Below, in pieces: positions 28,992-37,083 of a stretch of 48,280 bases of DNA. Each line of letters begins with the position of its first letter. Within the stretch, counting starts at the first letter, position 1. The notes beneath the pieces are model-generated. The model saw only the letters and a list, made by a program, of their open reading frames with translations. It ran no database searches and had not been told where the DNA came from. The position numbers were made by a program, and so were the translations under genes. This stretch comes from a virus, in the IMG/VR virus record IMGVR_UViG_3300025536_000019, positions 1 to 48,280 of that record, one strand, 5' to 3'.

Positions 28992-29669
28992 ATGGGAAGA
29001 CCACGAAAAAAACCCGCCGTTTCCGAAGAATCAAATGTAATTGATTCCGGCATTTCGATTGTGGGTCAAATCCCGGTAGAAGAGGTTCCCCGCCCCCTTT
29101 CTCTTGAGGCCCCGGTAGGGCAGGCGCTCCCCTCCCCTACCGAGCGGGAGGGTGCCGATTTTGACTCCGAGGACGATATTTTGGAGCGGGAGGGGGCGCT
29201 CTTGGAAAAGCAGGTGGCGGAATTTTTTCAGCCGGAAGCGCTGCGTAAGATTAAGCGTGTGTGCTACTACATTTCGAAAGTGGGACTTGATTTTAACGAG
29301 GCGTGCATGATTTCAAGGGTCGCAGAAAGTGAGTATCGGCAGTGGATGGTGATGAGTCCGGCGCTCACCGAGTTGATGTCAATCAAGGAGTTGGAATACA
29401 AGGCGGCATTGATGATGACACTTGGTGCCAAGGCGCGCATGACTGGTGGCGACAAGATCGCACAGTGGCTGTTGCAGGCGAAAGGGTATGGGCCGAAGAA
29501 GGGGACGGGCGGCGATGGCGACGGCGATGATCTCATCGCAGCGGGTATTGAGTTTGTGCGCAAAAATGGGGATTCGAATTCGTTGGTTTCCGAAACGTCG
29601 GGTCGGGCGTTTGTGGTAAGGAAGACCAAGGAGACGACGACGGATATGCTGCGCGGTCTGTTAGCATAG
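28992..29669 (+). CDS. Terminase small subunit-like protein
   Basis: 225 residues from ATG 28992 (MGRPRKKPAVS, an AT-hook-like basic start). Residues 10-70 are Pro/Glu-rich and disordered; residues 90-170 form a helical DNA-binding region (DFNEACMISRVAESEYRQWM) and an oligomerisation-like helix. Position just before the large terminase gene decides the call. A TACACT box six bases upstream of the ATG could give a leaderless mRNA, but no good -35 is present. Confidence 0.7.
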   Translation: MGRPRKKPAVSEESNVIDSGISIVGQIPVEEVPRPLSLEAPVGQALPSPTEREGADFDSEDDILEREGALLEKQVAEFFQPEALRKIKRVCYYISKVGLDFNEACMISRVAESEYRQWMVMSPALTELMSIKELEYKAALMMTLGAKARMTGGDKIAQWLLQAKGYGPKKGTGGDGDGDDLIAAGIEFVRKNGDSNSLVSETSGRAFVVRKTKETTTDMLRGLLA

Positions 29670-29673
29670 AAAC

Positions 29674-29844
29674 ATGACAACGGGAGTGATGTGTCTGTGT
29701 ATTGGGCCTCGTAAAAGAAACCACGGCTTATGCGTAAAGTGCGAATTGATGGTGATGAACATGTTCGATCAGTCCGGCGGGAAAACATTCGTCGGAACCA
29801 ATCGAAGATGGTCGTTCGCGGACGATCTATTCTCACGATTTTGA
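29674..29844 (+). CDS. Zinc-knuckle micro-protein between terminase genes (56 aa)
   Basis: MTTGVMCLCIGPRKRNHGLC and VKCEL give four cysteines and a histidine in 17 residues, enough for one zinc site; the rest is soluble. It starts 4 bases after the small-terminase stop and ends 9 bases before the large subunit. Could be a packaging accessory or nuclease helper; not recognised. Confidence 0.55.
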   Translation: MTTGVMCLCIGPRKRNHGLCVKCELMVMNMFDQSGGKTFVGTNRRWSFADDLFSRF

Positions 29845-29853
29845 GAATCAAAT

Positions 29854-31410
29854 ATGCAAAACGAAACGGAAGTAAAAAAAGTTGAGGAAGTGGCGGCCGC
29901 AGAGGATTTCAATGTCACACCTGAAGAGTTTCGGGAAAAATTGCGCGACCGAAAGTGGCGGTTAAACAATTTATATTTCATTAAGGATGAGAAGGGAAAT
30001 AAGATTCTTTTCCAAATGAATCCTGTGCAGGAATATCTGCACGACAACCTTTGGTTTTTTAATATCATCCCGAAAGCACGTCAGTTGGGTATTACCACGT
30101 TCTTTGCGATCCTCTATCTCGATCAGGTTCTCTGGTCGGACAACAAAACGGCCGGTATCATTGCCCACCGCCTTGAGGACATGAAAAAAATCTTCAAGCA
30201 TAAGATTAAGTACGCGTGGGACAACCTACATCCATGGCTTCGTGCGAAAATCGGCGAGCCTAATACTGACTCCGCGTACGAAATGTCATTTCCGAACGGA
30301 TCCAACATCTTCGTGTCGATGTCGACACGTTCCGGCACTGTGCAGTTTTTGCACATTTCAGAGTTTGGCCCTATCTGTCAGAAATTTCCCGATAAGGCGG
30401 AGGAAATTGTGACTGGTGCCATCAACTCCGTTCACGCGGGTCAGATGGTCTCGATTGAATCAACCGCGGCGGGACGCGACGGATATTTCTATGATTTTTG
30501 TATGGACGCAGAGAAGGCACGCAAGGAGGGGCGTGAATTGACGCCGCTCGACTTCAAGATTTTCTTTTTTCCATGGTGGATCGACAAACGTTATTCACTC
30601 GACAATTTTGACTTCGCTCTCACGGCGGAGGAACAGCAGTATTTTGAGACACTAAAGACGCGTTACAACATTGAACTCACCGACGGACAGAAGCGTTGGT
30701 ACGCAAAGAAGAAAAAATACAATCAGGCAAAAATTTTCGAAGAGTATCCCTCAACCCTCGATGAGGCGTTCCTTGCGAATGTCGAGGGCGCGTACTACAC
30801 GCGCGAGATGAACAAGGTGTATCTGTCGCGACGCATCAGGCTAGTCCCGATTGATACGTTGGTGCCGGTCGATACATGGTGGGACTTGGGTATGAATGAC
30901 GACAACGTAATTCTCTTCACGCAGACGATTGGTGGTGCAATTCACTTCGTCGATCTGTATGTGAATTCTGGAGAGAATCTCGCCCACTACGTTAAAGTAT
31001 TGCAGGACAAAGGGTATCGATACGGCCACCACATTCTGCCGCATGACGTTGAGGTGCGTGATATAACCATCGGGAAGACGCGAAAGACCGTCCTCTACGA
31101 ACTTGGACTCACCAGTGTGCGTGTCGCGCCGAAGATGAATTTGCAGGATGGTATCGAGCGTGTGCGCAACCTCTTCCCACGATTTTATTTTGATGAAGAA
31201 CATTGTCAGCCGCTCACTGACTCTCTTTCGGCGTATCGGAAGGAATGGGACGCAAAACTCGGTGTCTTTAAAGATAAACCCAAGCACGATAAAAATTCGC
31301 ACATCGCAGATGCCGTGCGAACAGGTTGTTTGCTCTGGCATGAGGAAATGAAAACGACAGATGATGATGGTTATCCCCTGAAGGAGATGGAGCAGTCGTT
31401 TTTCAGTTGA
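29854..31410 (+). CDS. Terminase large subunit
   Basis: 518 residues. ATPase part: Walker A variant KARQLGITTF (74-83) and FLHISEFG with Walker B, then ESTAAG coupling motif. Nuclease part (RNase H fold): WWDLGMND with D344, and C-terminal KNSHIADAVR with a metal-binding aspartate. The protein packages DNA into the prohead using ATP and cuts the concatemer. The variant lacking GK in Walker A is normal for this terminase type. No sequence mark tells whether packaging is headful or cos. Confidence 0.92.
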   Translation: MQNETEVKKVEEVAAAEDFNVTPEEFREKLRDRKWRLNNLYFIKDEKGNKILFQMNPVQEYLHDNLWFFNIIPKARQLGITTFFAILYLDQVLWSDNKTAGIIAHRLEDMKKIFKHKIKYAWDNLHPWLRAKIGEPNTDSAYEMSFPNGSNIFVSMSTRSGTVQFLHISEFGPICQKFPDKAEEIVTGAINSVHAGQMVSIESTAAGRDGYFYDFCMDAEKARKEGRELTPLDFKIFFFPWWIDKRYSLDNFDFALTAEEQQYFETLKTRYNIELTDGQKRWYAKKKKYNQAKIFEEYPSTLDEAFLANVEGAYYTREMNKVYLSRRIRLVPIDTLVPVDTWWDLGMNDDNVILFTQTIGGAIHFVDLYVNSGENLAHYVKVLQDKGYRYGHHILPHDVEVRDITIGKTRKTVLYELGLTSVRVAPKMNLQDGIERVRNLFPRFYFDEEHCQPLTDSLSAYRKEWDAKLGVFKDKPKHDKNSHIADAVRTGCLLWHEEMKTTDDDGYPLKEMEQSFFS

Positions 31411-31411
31411 T

Positions 31412-31552
31412 ATGGGAGAGGGACTCCAATCGGCGACGGTGGAGCATGAACATCAGTTCGGAGAACGGAGGATGTGCTACGTCTGCTTTGGTCGGTTCCG
31501 TCGGGTTTGCGACTGTGGACAATCGTATTGTGAAAATTGTAATAACGGGTAG
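31412..31552 (+). CDS. Six-cysteine zinc micro-protein (46 aa)
   Basis: MCYVCFGRFRRVCDCGQSYC then ENC: C22, C25, C33, C35, C40 and C43, a compact two-knuckle or RING-like layout. It starts one base after the large-terminase stop (TGA-T-ATG) and ends 9 bases before the tRNA. The position between terminase and portal is consistent with a packaging or head helper. Not recognised. Confidence 0.6.
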   Translation: MGEGLQSATVEHEHQFGERRMCYVCFGRFRRVCDCGQSYCENCNNG

Positions 31553-31561
31553 GCTCTCAGG

Positions 31562-31632
31562 AGCGGTTTAGAGGAACGGCACCTCGCCTCGCTCATAACG
31601 AGGAGCATCCGGTTCGACTCCGGAAACCGCAA
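31562..31632 (+). tRNA. tRNA-Met (anticodon CAT) with initiator-type features
   Basis: All arms are present: acceptor 31563-31568 with 31625-31630; D-stem GAGG/CCTC with A14, G18G19 and A21; anticodon stem CCTCG/CGAGG with loop CTCATAA; T-stem TCCGG/CCGGA with loop TTCGACT; U8 at 31569. The 1:72 position is A-A, unpaired, and A72-A73 and the A11-U24 pair match bacterial initiator tRNA; the three G-C pairs of the initiator anticodon stem are missing. CCA is not encoded. The alternative fold without the mismatch loses U8 and a T-stem pair. It lies between terminase and portal genes. Confidence 0.85.
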
Positions 31633-31636
31633 CACG

Positions 31637-31762
31637 TTAACCTTGTCCATTCGGACAGCCCGGATGGTGGCCCTTGCCACTTCCGCAGATGCCACAGCCA
31701 CCAGATCCGCGTGTTTCAACGGTTTCGCGAGTGTCGGGAATTTTTGGTTCTCCCTCGTGCAT
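31637..31762 (-). CDS. Possible zinc-knuckle micro-protein on the opposite strand (41 aa)
   Basis: MHEGEPKIPDTRETVETRGS at the start, then GGCGICGSGKGHHPGCPN, a compact C-x2-C-x(5)-H-H-x2-C site. It is the only minus-strand frame of note in the late block and ends 5 bases from the tRNA. The zinc pattern is specific enough to report, but there is no promoter or neighbour support. Confidence 0.4.
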   Translation of the reverse strand: MHEGEPKIPDTRETVETRGSGGCGICGSGKGHHPGCPNGQG

Positions 31763-31790
31763 CTCTGAATTTTACTCCCGAAATCCACAT

Positions 31791-31811
31791 GTCCACTGTT
31801 GTGCTGTGGAC
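31791..31811. other. Inverted repeat before the portal gene
   Basis: GTCCAC (31791-31796) and GTGGAC (31806-31811) are perfect inverted arms, 24 bases before the portal ATG. Together with the tRNA and the opposite-strand micro-gene it fills the gap before the portal. It may be a regulator site or an RNA hairpin; no T tract. Confidence 0.4.
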
Positions 31812-31834
31812 GATTGTGTTCTAGTGGCAGTACA

Positions 31835-33907
31835 ATGGCGGTAATGGATCCCTTAAACAGCGGAGCTTCGAACCCCTTGGACGAGAAGAAGAAGTACGAG
31901 GGAGCGGCAACACCGGAGAATGAGAAAAAGCCGGGGGATGTCGAGCAAATTTATACCGAGGACGATCGGAAATATATTTCGTTTCTTCAGAGGCGTTTGG
32001 AGGATGCGAAGACTGTTCGTAATAATCCGTTGGAAGACCTTGGTGGTAAGACGTATATTCAAATCTACGAGGAGAACGAAAAAATTGCGAACACAAATCT
32101 CCCCGCAAAGAAAAATGAGGATGATGTAATTGTCTCCGCCGGTACGATCGAGGCAAAGCTCGATGCTCTACTTTCACACATTTCCAATCTCGACCTGTCA
32201 CCCGAAGTCCATGCGTTCGATCGTGAGAATAATAAATTGCAGGAGATCGGTGTTGCTCTGCAGGATGTGATTTACATGACAGAGGAAAAAGACGGCGCCG
32301 ATGAGGGAGGGGATGAAGAGAAAAAACTATTACGGCAGCGTGAGCTTTTGAAACAGGGAACCGTGTTCGTACAAGAGGAGTGGTTACGACTCTGGGAGAC
32401 GAAGAAAAAATTGAAAAAAGATTTCGACGGCAAGTTTAAACAGGACGCTGAATTTTATAGTGAAGCACTCGAACTTGTTTTTGATGGGCCGTCACGCACG
32501 GTGCTACACGGGCCGAATGTGTATCTTGGAAACATTACCGAGTTTTATATGGAGAAGCAGCCGTACGTCTTTGCGGTGATCCACATGTCTCACGATGTGG
32601 CGAAAGCTAAGTACGGACGTTTTGAAAATTTCGATAAATATGTGAAGGCGGGTAATTACGTCGACAAAACCGAAGGCACCTCAACCGTCGCAGGAAAAAC
32701 TATCTTCGACAATAAGTGGCGCCTCACCGAAGTGAAGAAAGATAACGTAGAGGTCATCATCTATCAAGACAAGCCTCGCGACGAATTCCAAATTCTCATC
32801 AATGGAGTCCTCATGCTTCCTATTGGCTTTCCCCTTTCGGCGGTCACTCCGGGCGGCAACTATAATATCGCGAAGCAGGTGTTCCGAGTTATTAACTCAC
32901 ACTTTGCCTACGGTAAATCATTCGTGTCATCGGGTGCGGTGAAGGAGGTTTCAGCACTCATCGATGAAATGCTCAAACTATTTGTACTGAAGACACGGAA
33001 GAGTTATGCTCCACCGTATATCAATACGTCCGGTAAGGTTATTTCGAAACGCGTTCTTTCCGCAGGTCGTATCTCCATGGGTATTCCACCCGATGCGTTG
33101 GTACCAATCGGCCAAGAAGGTCAGGGAGTTACCGCAAACGAGTACTCTATCTTGAAAGAGCTTTCCGATCGTGTCGACAAGTCGACTATTTCTGCACAGT
33201 TCCAAGGGCAGTCAGGAAAGTCAGGTCAGACCGCGACCGAAACGGTTGAACTGCAGCGTCAAGCAAAACTGACGCTCGGTCTAGCGATCGCTGCGTGTTC
33301 ATTCTTGGAGAAAAAACTCGGTTATCTTCGCTTGTGGAATATCCTTGAAAATTGGTTTGAACCTATTGATACGAAACTTGTTCTCATCGACAACGAGCGT
33401 CGTGAAATGAATCGTTACAGGAACTCATTCCGTGAGACAAATATCGAAGGTGAGGGATTTGGCGCGCGACAGGTTATCACGGTCGACGGTATGGTTCCTG
33501 CTCCTGAAACGATTCGAGAACTTGAACGACGTGAGAGTGAAAAATATGGCTTCCCGATCCGCAAGGTATATCTTTCTTATAATGGTCTTAAAAGCGCCCG
33601 GCTGAAATGGTACATCACGGTGACGCCACGCGAGAAAGAAACGTCAGCATTGAATAAACTCACATTCCGTGAAGACTTGAATGATGTGCTTGCGTTGATG
33701 CAGATGGGTTCTATACCGAACGTCGGAGGATTGGAGGAAGAGTTCGCGACTTCACGCGGCAAGAAACGTCAAAAGTATTTTGCGACAGCAACAGCTATGG
33801 GGCCATCCAATCTTGCGGGTGTTTCACCATCTTCAATTAGAGGGCAACTCAACGGCTCCGGAGGCGGTTCGAGTTTATCAGTAAACACGACGGTACCCTC
33901 GTCGTAA
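31835..33907 (+). CDS. Portal protein
   Basis: 690 residues from ATG 31835 (context ACAATGG). Coiled N-terminal region with an acidic insertion, central KAKYGRF, and a C-terminal half with QFQGQSGKSGQTATETVELQRQAKLTLGLAIAACSFLEKKLGYLRLWNIL, the long tunnel/stem helices typical of podovirus-type portals; Ser/Gly-rich end. The portal is the dodecameric DNA gate. Long form (about 700 residues) agrees with P22-like or N4-like tails rather than siphoviruses. Identity supported by its position after the terminase. Confidence 0.85.
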   Translation: MAVMDPLNSGASNPLDEKKKYEGAATPENEKKPGDVEQIYTEDDRKYISFLQRRLEDAKTVRNNPLEDLGGKTYIQIYEENEKIANTNLPAKKNEDDVIVSAGTIEAKLDALLSHISNLDLSPEVHAFDRENNKLQEIGVALQDVIYMTEEKDGADEGGDEEKKLLRQRELLKQGTVFVQEEWLRLWETKKKLKKDFDGKFKQDAEFYSEALELVFDGPSRTVLHGPNVYLGNITEFYMEKQPYVFAVIHMSHDVAKAKYGRFENFDKYVKAGNYVDKTEGTSTVAGKTIFDNKWRLTEVKKDNVEVIIYQDKPRDEFQILINGVLMLPIGFPLSAVTPGGNYNIAKQVFRVINSHFAYGKSFVSSGAVKEVSALIDEMLKLFVLKTRKSYAPPYINTSGKVISKRVLSAGRISMGIPPDALVPIGQEGQGVTANEYSILKELSDRVDKSTISAQFQGQSGKSGQTATETVELQRQAKLTLGLAIAACSFLEKKLGYLRLWNILENWFEPIDTKLVLIDNERREMNRYRNSFRETNIEGEGFGARQVITVDGMVPAPETIRELERRESEKYGFPIRKVYLSYNGLKSARLKWYITVTPREKETSALNKLTFREDLNDVLALMQMGSIPNVGGLEEEFATSRGKKRQKYFATATAMGPSNLAGVSPSSIRGQLNGSGGGSSLSVNTTVPSS

Positions 33908-33924
33908 TCTTATAAAACGGTGAT

Positions 33925-34434
33925 ATGAAACGGTATTTTTTGTTCGGCCCCGATGTGGTGGAGAAATCCACAGTTGATGATGAGTTGGTTAAATTGCGTG
34001 CTACTGTAAAGGATAGGGACGCACGCATTCTCGGTCTTCGGACTGAAAATGCGGCGCTTAAACTCCGTAAGCAAGCGGAACGTCCGGTCATTGACCCACT
34101 GTTGGGCGACCCGACTCCGAAGGATACGACAGAGCGCAAGATGTACGTCGCGGGCGTCGCGGGTTTCTACCACGATTACTTCGAACGTAAGTTGATGTCG
34201 ATGCTTGGCGAGGTGCGAATGCAACTCGAAAAGTTTGACAGCACTCTTTCCTCTGACGGAACCCGTATCCACGGATATACGCCGCAAGAATTCGATTTGA
34301 TTCTGAAAGGCACGGCCAATGCGCTATGGCTTCTCCACGATTGGGGAGAACAGATGCGGAACGAACACGTCGCATACGTCAACCCGAGTATTAACGGTGA
34401 AGAGCGCGAATTATTAAACGAAATAGCATCATAA
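33925..34434 (+). CDS. Hypothetical head-region protein (169 aa)
   Basis: An N-terminal coiled coil (KLRATVKDRDARILGLRTENAALKLRKQ), then a globular helical part. Between portal and scaffold-like genes, so a head assembly factor or portal helper is possible. Start context GATATGAAA. Not recognised. Confidence 0.6.
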   Translation: MKRYFLFGPDVVEKSTVDDELVKLRATVKDRDARILGLRTENAALKLRKQAERPVIDPLLGDPTPKDTTERKMYVAGVAGFYHDYFERKLMSMLGEVRMQLEKFDSTLSSDGTRIHGYTPQEFDLILKGTANALWLLHDWGEQMRNEHVAYVNPSINGEERELLNEIAS

Positions 34435-34438
34435 AATC

Positions 34439-35098
34439 ATGGGAAAGTACTTCGATAAGGATGGTAATGAGGTAGAGGCGTTCTCTAAGGACGAACTCGA
34501 AACTGAAAAGAAAACCGCACTCGATGCGTATCTTAAAGACCATCCCGATCAGTCAAACGAATTGGCAGAGGCAACGAAAAAGGTTGAGGATCTCACTAAA
34601 CAGATTGAGGAGAACGGCGGCACCATGACCGATGGTCAGAAGAAGCGCCTCCTTGAAGATAAAAAGGCTGCAGAGGATCTTGTTAAAACCGTCACTGAAA
34701 AATTTACCAAGGAAATGGGCGAGTTCAAAGAGAGCGTCTTCGGCGGCTTTAGGAATAAAGCGTTGAATACACTTTCTGGCGGCGATAAAGAAAAGGCAGA
34801 GAAGATCCAAGCTCGTTACGATTCTCTAATGAAAACCGGAGACTACAAGTTGGACGAAGAAGGAATTGCGAAAGCGATGTCCGAGGCTGCGACGTTGGTC
34901 AATGGTGCAGCGCCGAAGCCGGGTTGGATGGATAACATGACAAGTTCCGGGGCGGGTGGTGCGGGCCAAGTCCACAAGGGTGCCGCGGGTGCGGATAGTC
35001 CGAACGCTGTTGCAATCGGAAACATGCTTGGTGTTACTGATGCTGATCGCGCAAAGTATCCGACACAAGGTGACAGTCAGGAGGTAAAAAATAATTAA
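34439..35098 (+). CDS. Scaffolding-like protein (219 aa)
   Basis: Highly charged, acidic, long coiled-coil segments (LAEATKKVEDLTKQIEENGG; LVKTVTEKFTKEMGEFKESV) and a Gly/Ala-rich disordered C-terminal third. Size, charge, coiled-coil content and place upstream of the major capsid gene fit a prohead scaffolding protein. No protease is encoded next to it. Confidence 0.6.
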   Translation: MGKYFDKDGNEVEAFSKDELETEKKTALDAYLKDHPDQSNELAEATKKVEDLTKQIEENGGTMTDGQKKRLLEDKKAAEDLVKTVTEKFTKEMGEFKESVFGGFRNKALNTLSGGDKEKAEKIQARYDSLMKTGDYKLDEEGIAKAMSEAATLVNGAAPKPGWMDNMTSSGAGGAGQVHKGAAGADSPNAVAIGNMLGVTDADRAKYPTQGDSQEVKNN

Positions 35099-35106
35099 CA
35101 AATACT

Positions 35107-35697
35107 ATGGAAAATAATCAAGGCGCACAAGTAGGAGAGGGAAATGTTTCGGTAAGTGACCCGAAAGTTCTTCAGACGACACCACCTGTAAGTCAGACTC
35201 CGCGCTCGACGCCGCCTAAATCAGAAACACCGCAAACTCCTCCGTCGGTGGGCGACGAAGGGGAAATGGTAAGCATCCCTAAAACCGTTCTTGAGAACGT
35301 CCTCAATCGCCTTGAAAAGGTCGAGGGCGAGGCAGAACTGCTTCGTGGCGCCGCAGATCAGAACAAACTAATTGCGATTCAGAATATGCGGAACGCCGGG
35401 AAACTGGTGAAATCCGCACAGGTTTCGACCTACAGTGGAAAGGTAGTTATCGGGTGGAAGATAGTGAAAGATGATGTTCACTTTGAGGGTGAAAAATTGG
35501 TTGAAGAGCAGATCGTGAAAGTCTTCTTCGAAGACAAGACCGATCAGGAAATGTCGTTGCGTCTCTTTAACTCAAACCTCGGCAAGAGGAAGGGAGAAAT
35601 CATCGAAGAGTCGAAAGATAAAGATGGTGTCGTTCGATTCAAGGTGCAGTTCAACGATGGCAAAGAGGTAGTTATCGGTGGTGCGTACATCAACTAA
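35107..35697 (+). CDS. Structural-region hypothetical protein (196 aa)
   Basis: A Pro/Thr-rich low-complexity N-terminus (about 20-48: TTPPVSQTPRSTPPKSETPQ), then a short coiled coil and a beta domain from residue 100 (VVIGWKIVKDDVHF, VVRFKVQFNDGKEVVIGGAYI). Start in ACTATGG. Might be a head or decoration accessory. Not recognised. Confidence 0.55.
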   Translation: MENNQGAQVGEGNVSVSDPKVLQTTPPVSQTPRSTPPKSETPQTPPSVGDEGEMVSIPKTVLENVLNRLEKVEGEAELLRGAADQNKLIAIQNMRNAGKLVKSAQVSTYSGKVVIGWKIVKDDVHFEGEKLVEEQIVKVFFEDKTDQEMSLRLFNSNLGKRKGEIIEESKDKDGVVRFKVQFNDGKEVVIGGAYIN

Positions 35698-35698
35698 T

Positions 35699-36151
35699 AT
35701 GTCGGACGAAAAAAAATACGTCGGGAAATTTTTCGGGCCGCGTAAAATTGAATCTCTGAAAGAGATTGCAGGCTATAAAACCGCCGGTGGTGTCCGCGCG
35801 TTTACCGTGACGTACGATGGTGGCTTCATTGAAACGCTCACCGAGCTTTCTCTCGCAGCTGCTACTACTGACGAAGCGAAGGATTTCAACTTCATACAGG
35901 ATAGACGATTCGAAGGCATGGTACCAAAGGTGCTTTCCATCATGAACGATTACGATCTTCCTGCGTACCAGTTGAACGCATTCTTCCAGAAGTGCCTCGG
36001 ATCCCTTCAGGCGAATTTCGATCGCGCGTTGCAGTACAAGTGGACTGGTGATGATTCTCGCTATGTTCCCGGCTCGAACCCGACTGACGACGTAACGCTT
36101 GTTGAGACCGATATCGTGTTGAAGAAAATTGCCGATGAAAAAAGAGGTTGA
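35699..36151 (+). CDS. Head-region hypothetical protein (150 aa)
   Basis: MSDEKKYVGKFFGPRKIESL at the start; alpha/beta, with TYDGGFIETLTELSLAAATTDEAKDF and helical YDLPAYQLNAFFQKCLGSLQANFDRAL. I chose ATG 35699, one base after the upstream stop (TAA-T-ATG). The end overlaps the next gene by 17 bases. Unknown function. Confidence 0.6.
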   Translation: MSDEKKYVGKFFGPRKIESLKEIAGYKTAGGVRAFTVTYDGGFIETLTELSLAAATTDEAKDFNFIQDRRFEGMVPKVLSIMNDYDLPAYQLNAFFQKCLGSLQANFDRALQYKWTGDDSRYVPGSNPTDDVTLVETDIVLKKIADEKRG

Positions 36152-36335
36152 AATCACCGAAAAGGATATTCTTCCGTTGCACCAGAATGAAATTGATCTT
36201 CTCTGGTTTCTTCGGAATCGGTACCGTTTTGGTGAAGTTACCCTTCTTATGCGCGATGGTTTACCACAGGACTTGATAAAGACTGTGGAACGCAGGAGAA
36301 TGGGTACAGGTGAATATCCACAGTCTGAAGGTTGA
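36135..36335 (+). CDS. Small helical protein (66 aa)
   Basis: MKKEVEITEKDILPLHQNEI at the start; a helical protein, DLLWFLRNRYRFGEVTLLMRDGLPQDLIKTVERRR. The form resembles a small helix-turn-helix-like domain. It overlaps the previous gene, so coupled translation is likely. Last gene before the structured leader. Confidence 0.55.
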   Translation: MKKEVEITEKDILPLHQNEIDLLWFLRNRYRFGEVTLLMRDGLPQDLIKTVERRRMGTGEYPQSEG

Positions 36336-36340
36336 TGCCA

Positions 36341-36369
36341 TTGTGGGTCAATCGTATGCAGGATATACT
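36341..36369 (+). promoter_or_regulatory. Promoter upstream of the capsid-leader hairpins
   Basis: TTGTGG (36341-36346), 17-base spacer, TATACT (36364-36369). Expected start near 36376. No reading frame follows before the terminator at 36416-36470, so it would make a short RNA or a terminated leader for the capsid genes. Confidence 0.6.
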
Positions 36370-36415
36370 CTGATTGCAGTACCTTTACAGAACGAATAGC
36401 GTCCCACCGAAACAA

Positions 36416-36470
36416 GGCGGACATGTGAGACCACTCCTTTGGGAGTCAAGTCTCTGTGTTCGCCTTTTTT
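36416..36470 (+). terminator. Strong long-stem terminator before the capsid genes
   Basis: The arms GGCGGACA (36416-36423) and TGTTCGCC (36457-36464) close a stem continued by GAGAC/GTCTC and ACTCC/GGAGT around a TTT loop, with a few unpaired bases, followed by TTTTTT (36465-36470). Strong enough to stop most transcription from the terminase-portal block, so capsid expression should need a downstream promoter or read-through. Confidence 0.8.
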
Positions 36471-36477
36471 CGTGGTT

Positions 36478-36528
36478 GGACACAGCGAGCCGTCACCGTT
36501 CGGCTCGCGGTGTCCGTCTGCGAGACGG
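36478..36528 (+). other. Two further hairpins in the capsid leader
   Basis: GGACACAGCGAGCC (36478-36491) pairs with GGCTCGCGGTGTCC (36502-36515), 13 of 14 positions; next CCGTCT (36514-36519) and AGACGG (36523-36528) form a 6-bp stem with a GCG loop. With the terminator just before, this makes three consecutive hairpins. The remaining sequence to 36651 holds an inverted GGAATC/GATTCC pair (36574-36592) and no gene. Possibly an mRNA-stabilising or processing leader. Confidence 0.7.
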
Positions 36529-36651
36529 AAATCGGGGAGAAAACCCTAGTTAAAAACCTTGCTATGGAATCTACAGTGGATTCCTGCGGAGACGAAACTC
36601 TAGTCAACAAACGAGCAACTTATTAAGACTGGTCTAAAGATTAAAAACTTT

Positions 36652-37065
36652 ATGGCATTCGTTCACAAAAAGGGAAAGACTCGTCTTGAGTGGCTCCCTG
36701 TTACTACGTCAACTGCGCTCGCAATCGATACGATTGTTGAGTGGACTTCCGGTTTAATCGCCGGTGCAGATGACAACGATACATACGTCGCGGGCGTTCT
36801 TGCGAAGACAATCGCATCTACGGACGATGACTATGCTACGTCTCGTAAAGTCCCCGTTCGTATTCCTGTTGAACGTCATGTTCTTTGGGAGGCAGATACT
36901 GCTGACACTTTCGTGCAGGCAACTCACGGCGGCGTTGAATGCGGTATCGTCGACTCTGCAAACCTTGACCTCGACGACACTACGAACGACGTGTTCCTTC
37001 CGATAGGCCCCGGCAGCACATCACTGAAGGTGATTGGCTACTTGAAGGTCAACGGTGCTTATTAA
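36652..37065 (+). CDS. Capsid decoration-like protein (137 aa)
   Basis: MAFVHKKGKTRLEWLPVTTS at the start; beta-rich with ALAIDTIVEWTSGLIAGADD, YVAGVLAKTIASTDDDYA and KVPVRIPVERHVLWEADT. This small beta-tulip-like arrangement just before the major capsid gene is typical of phage decoration or head-stabilising proteins. Its terminal SLKVIGYLKVNGAY ends in a strand. Assignment by pattern and position. Confidence 0.65.
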   Translation: MAFVHKKGKTRLEWLPVTTSTALAIDTIVEWTSGLIAGADDNDTYVAGVLAKTIASTDDDYATSRKVPVRIPVERHVLWEADTADTFVQATHGGVECGIVDSANLDLDDTTNDVFLPIGPGSTSLKVIGYLKVNGAY

Positions 37066-37083
37066 GCAATTAGTTATTGATTT

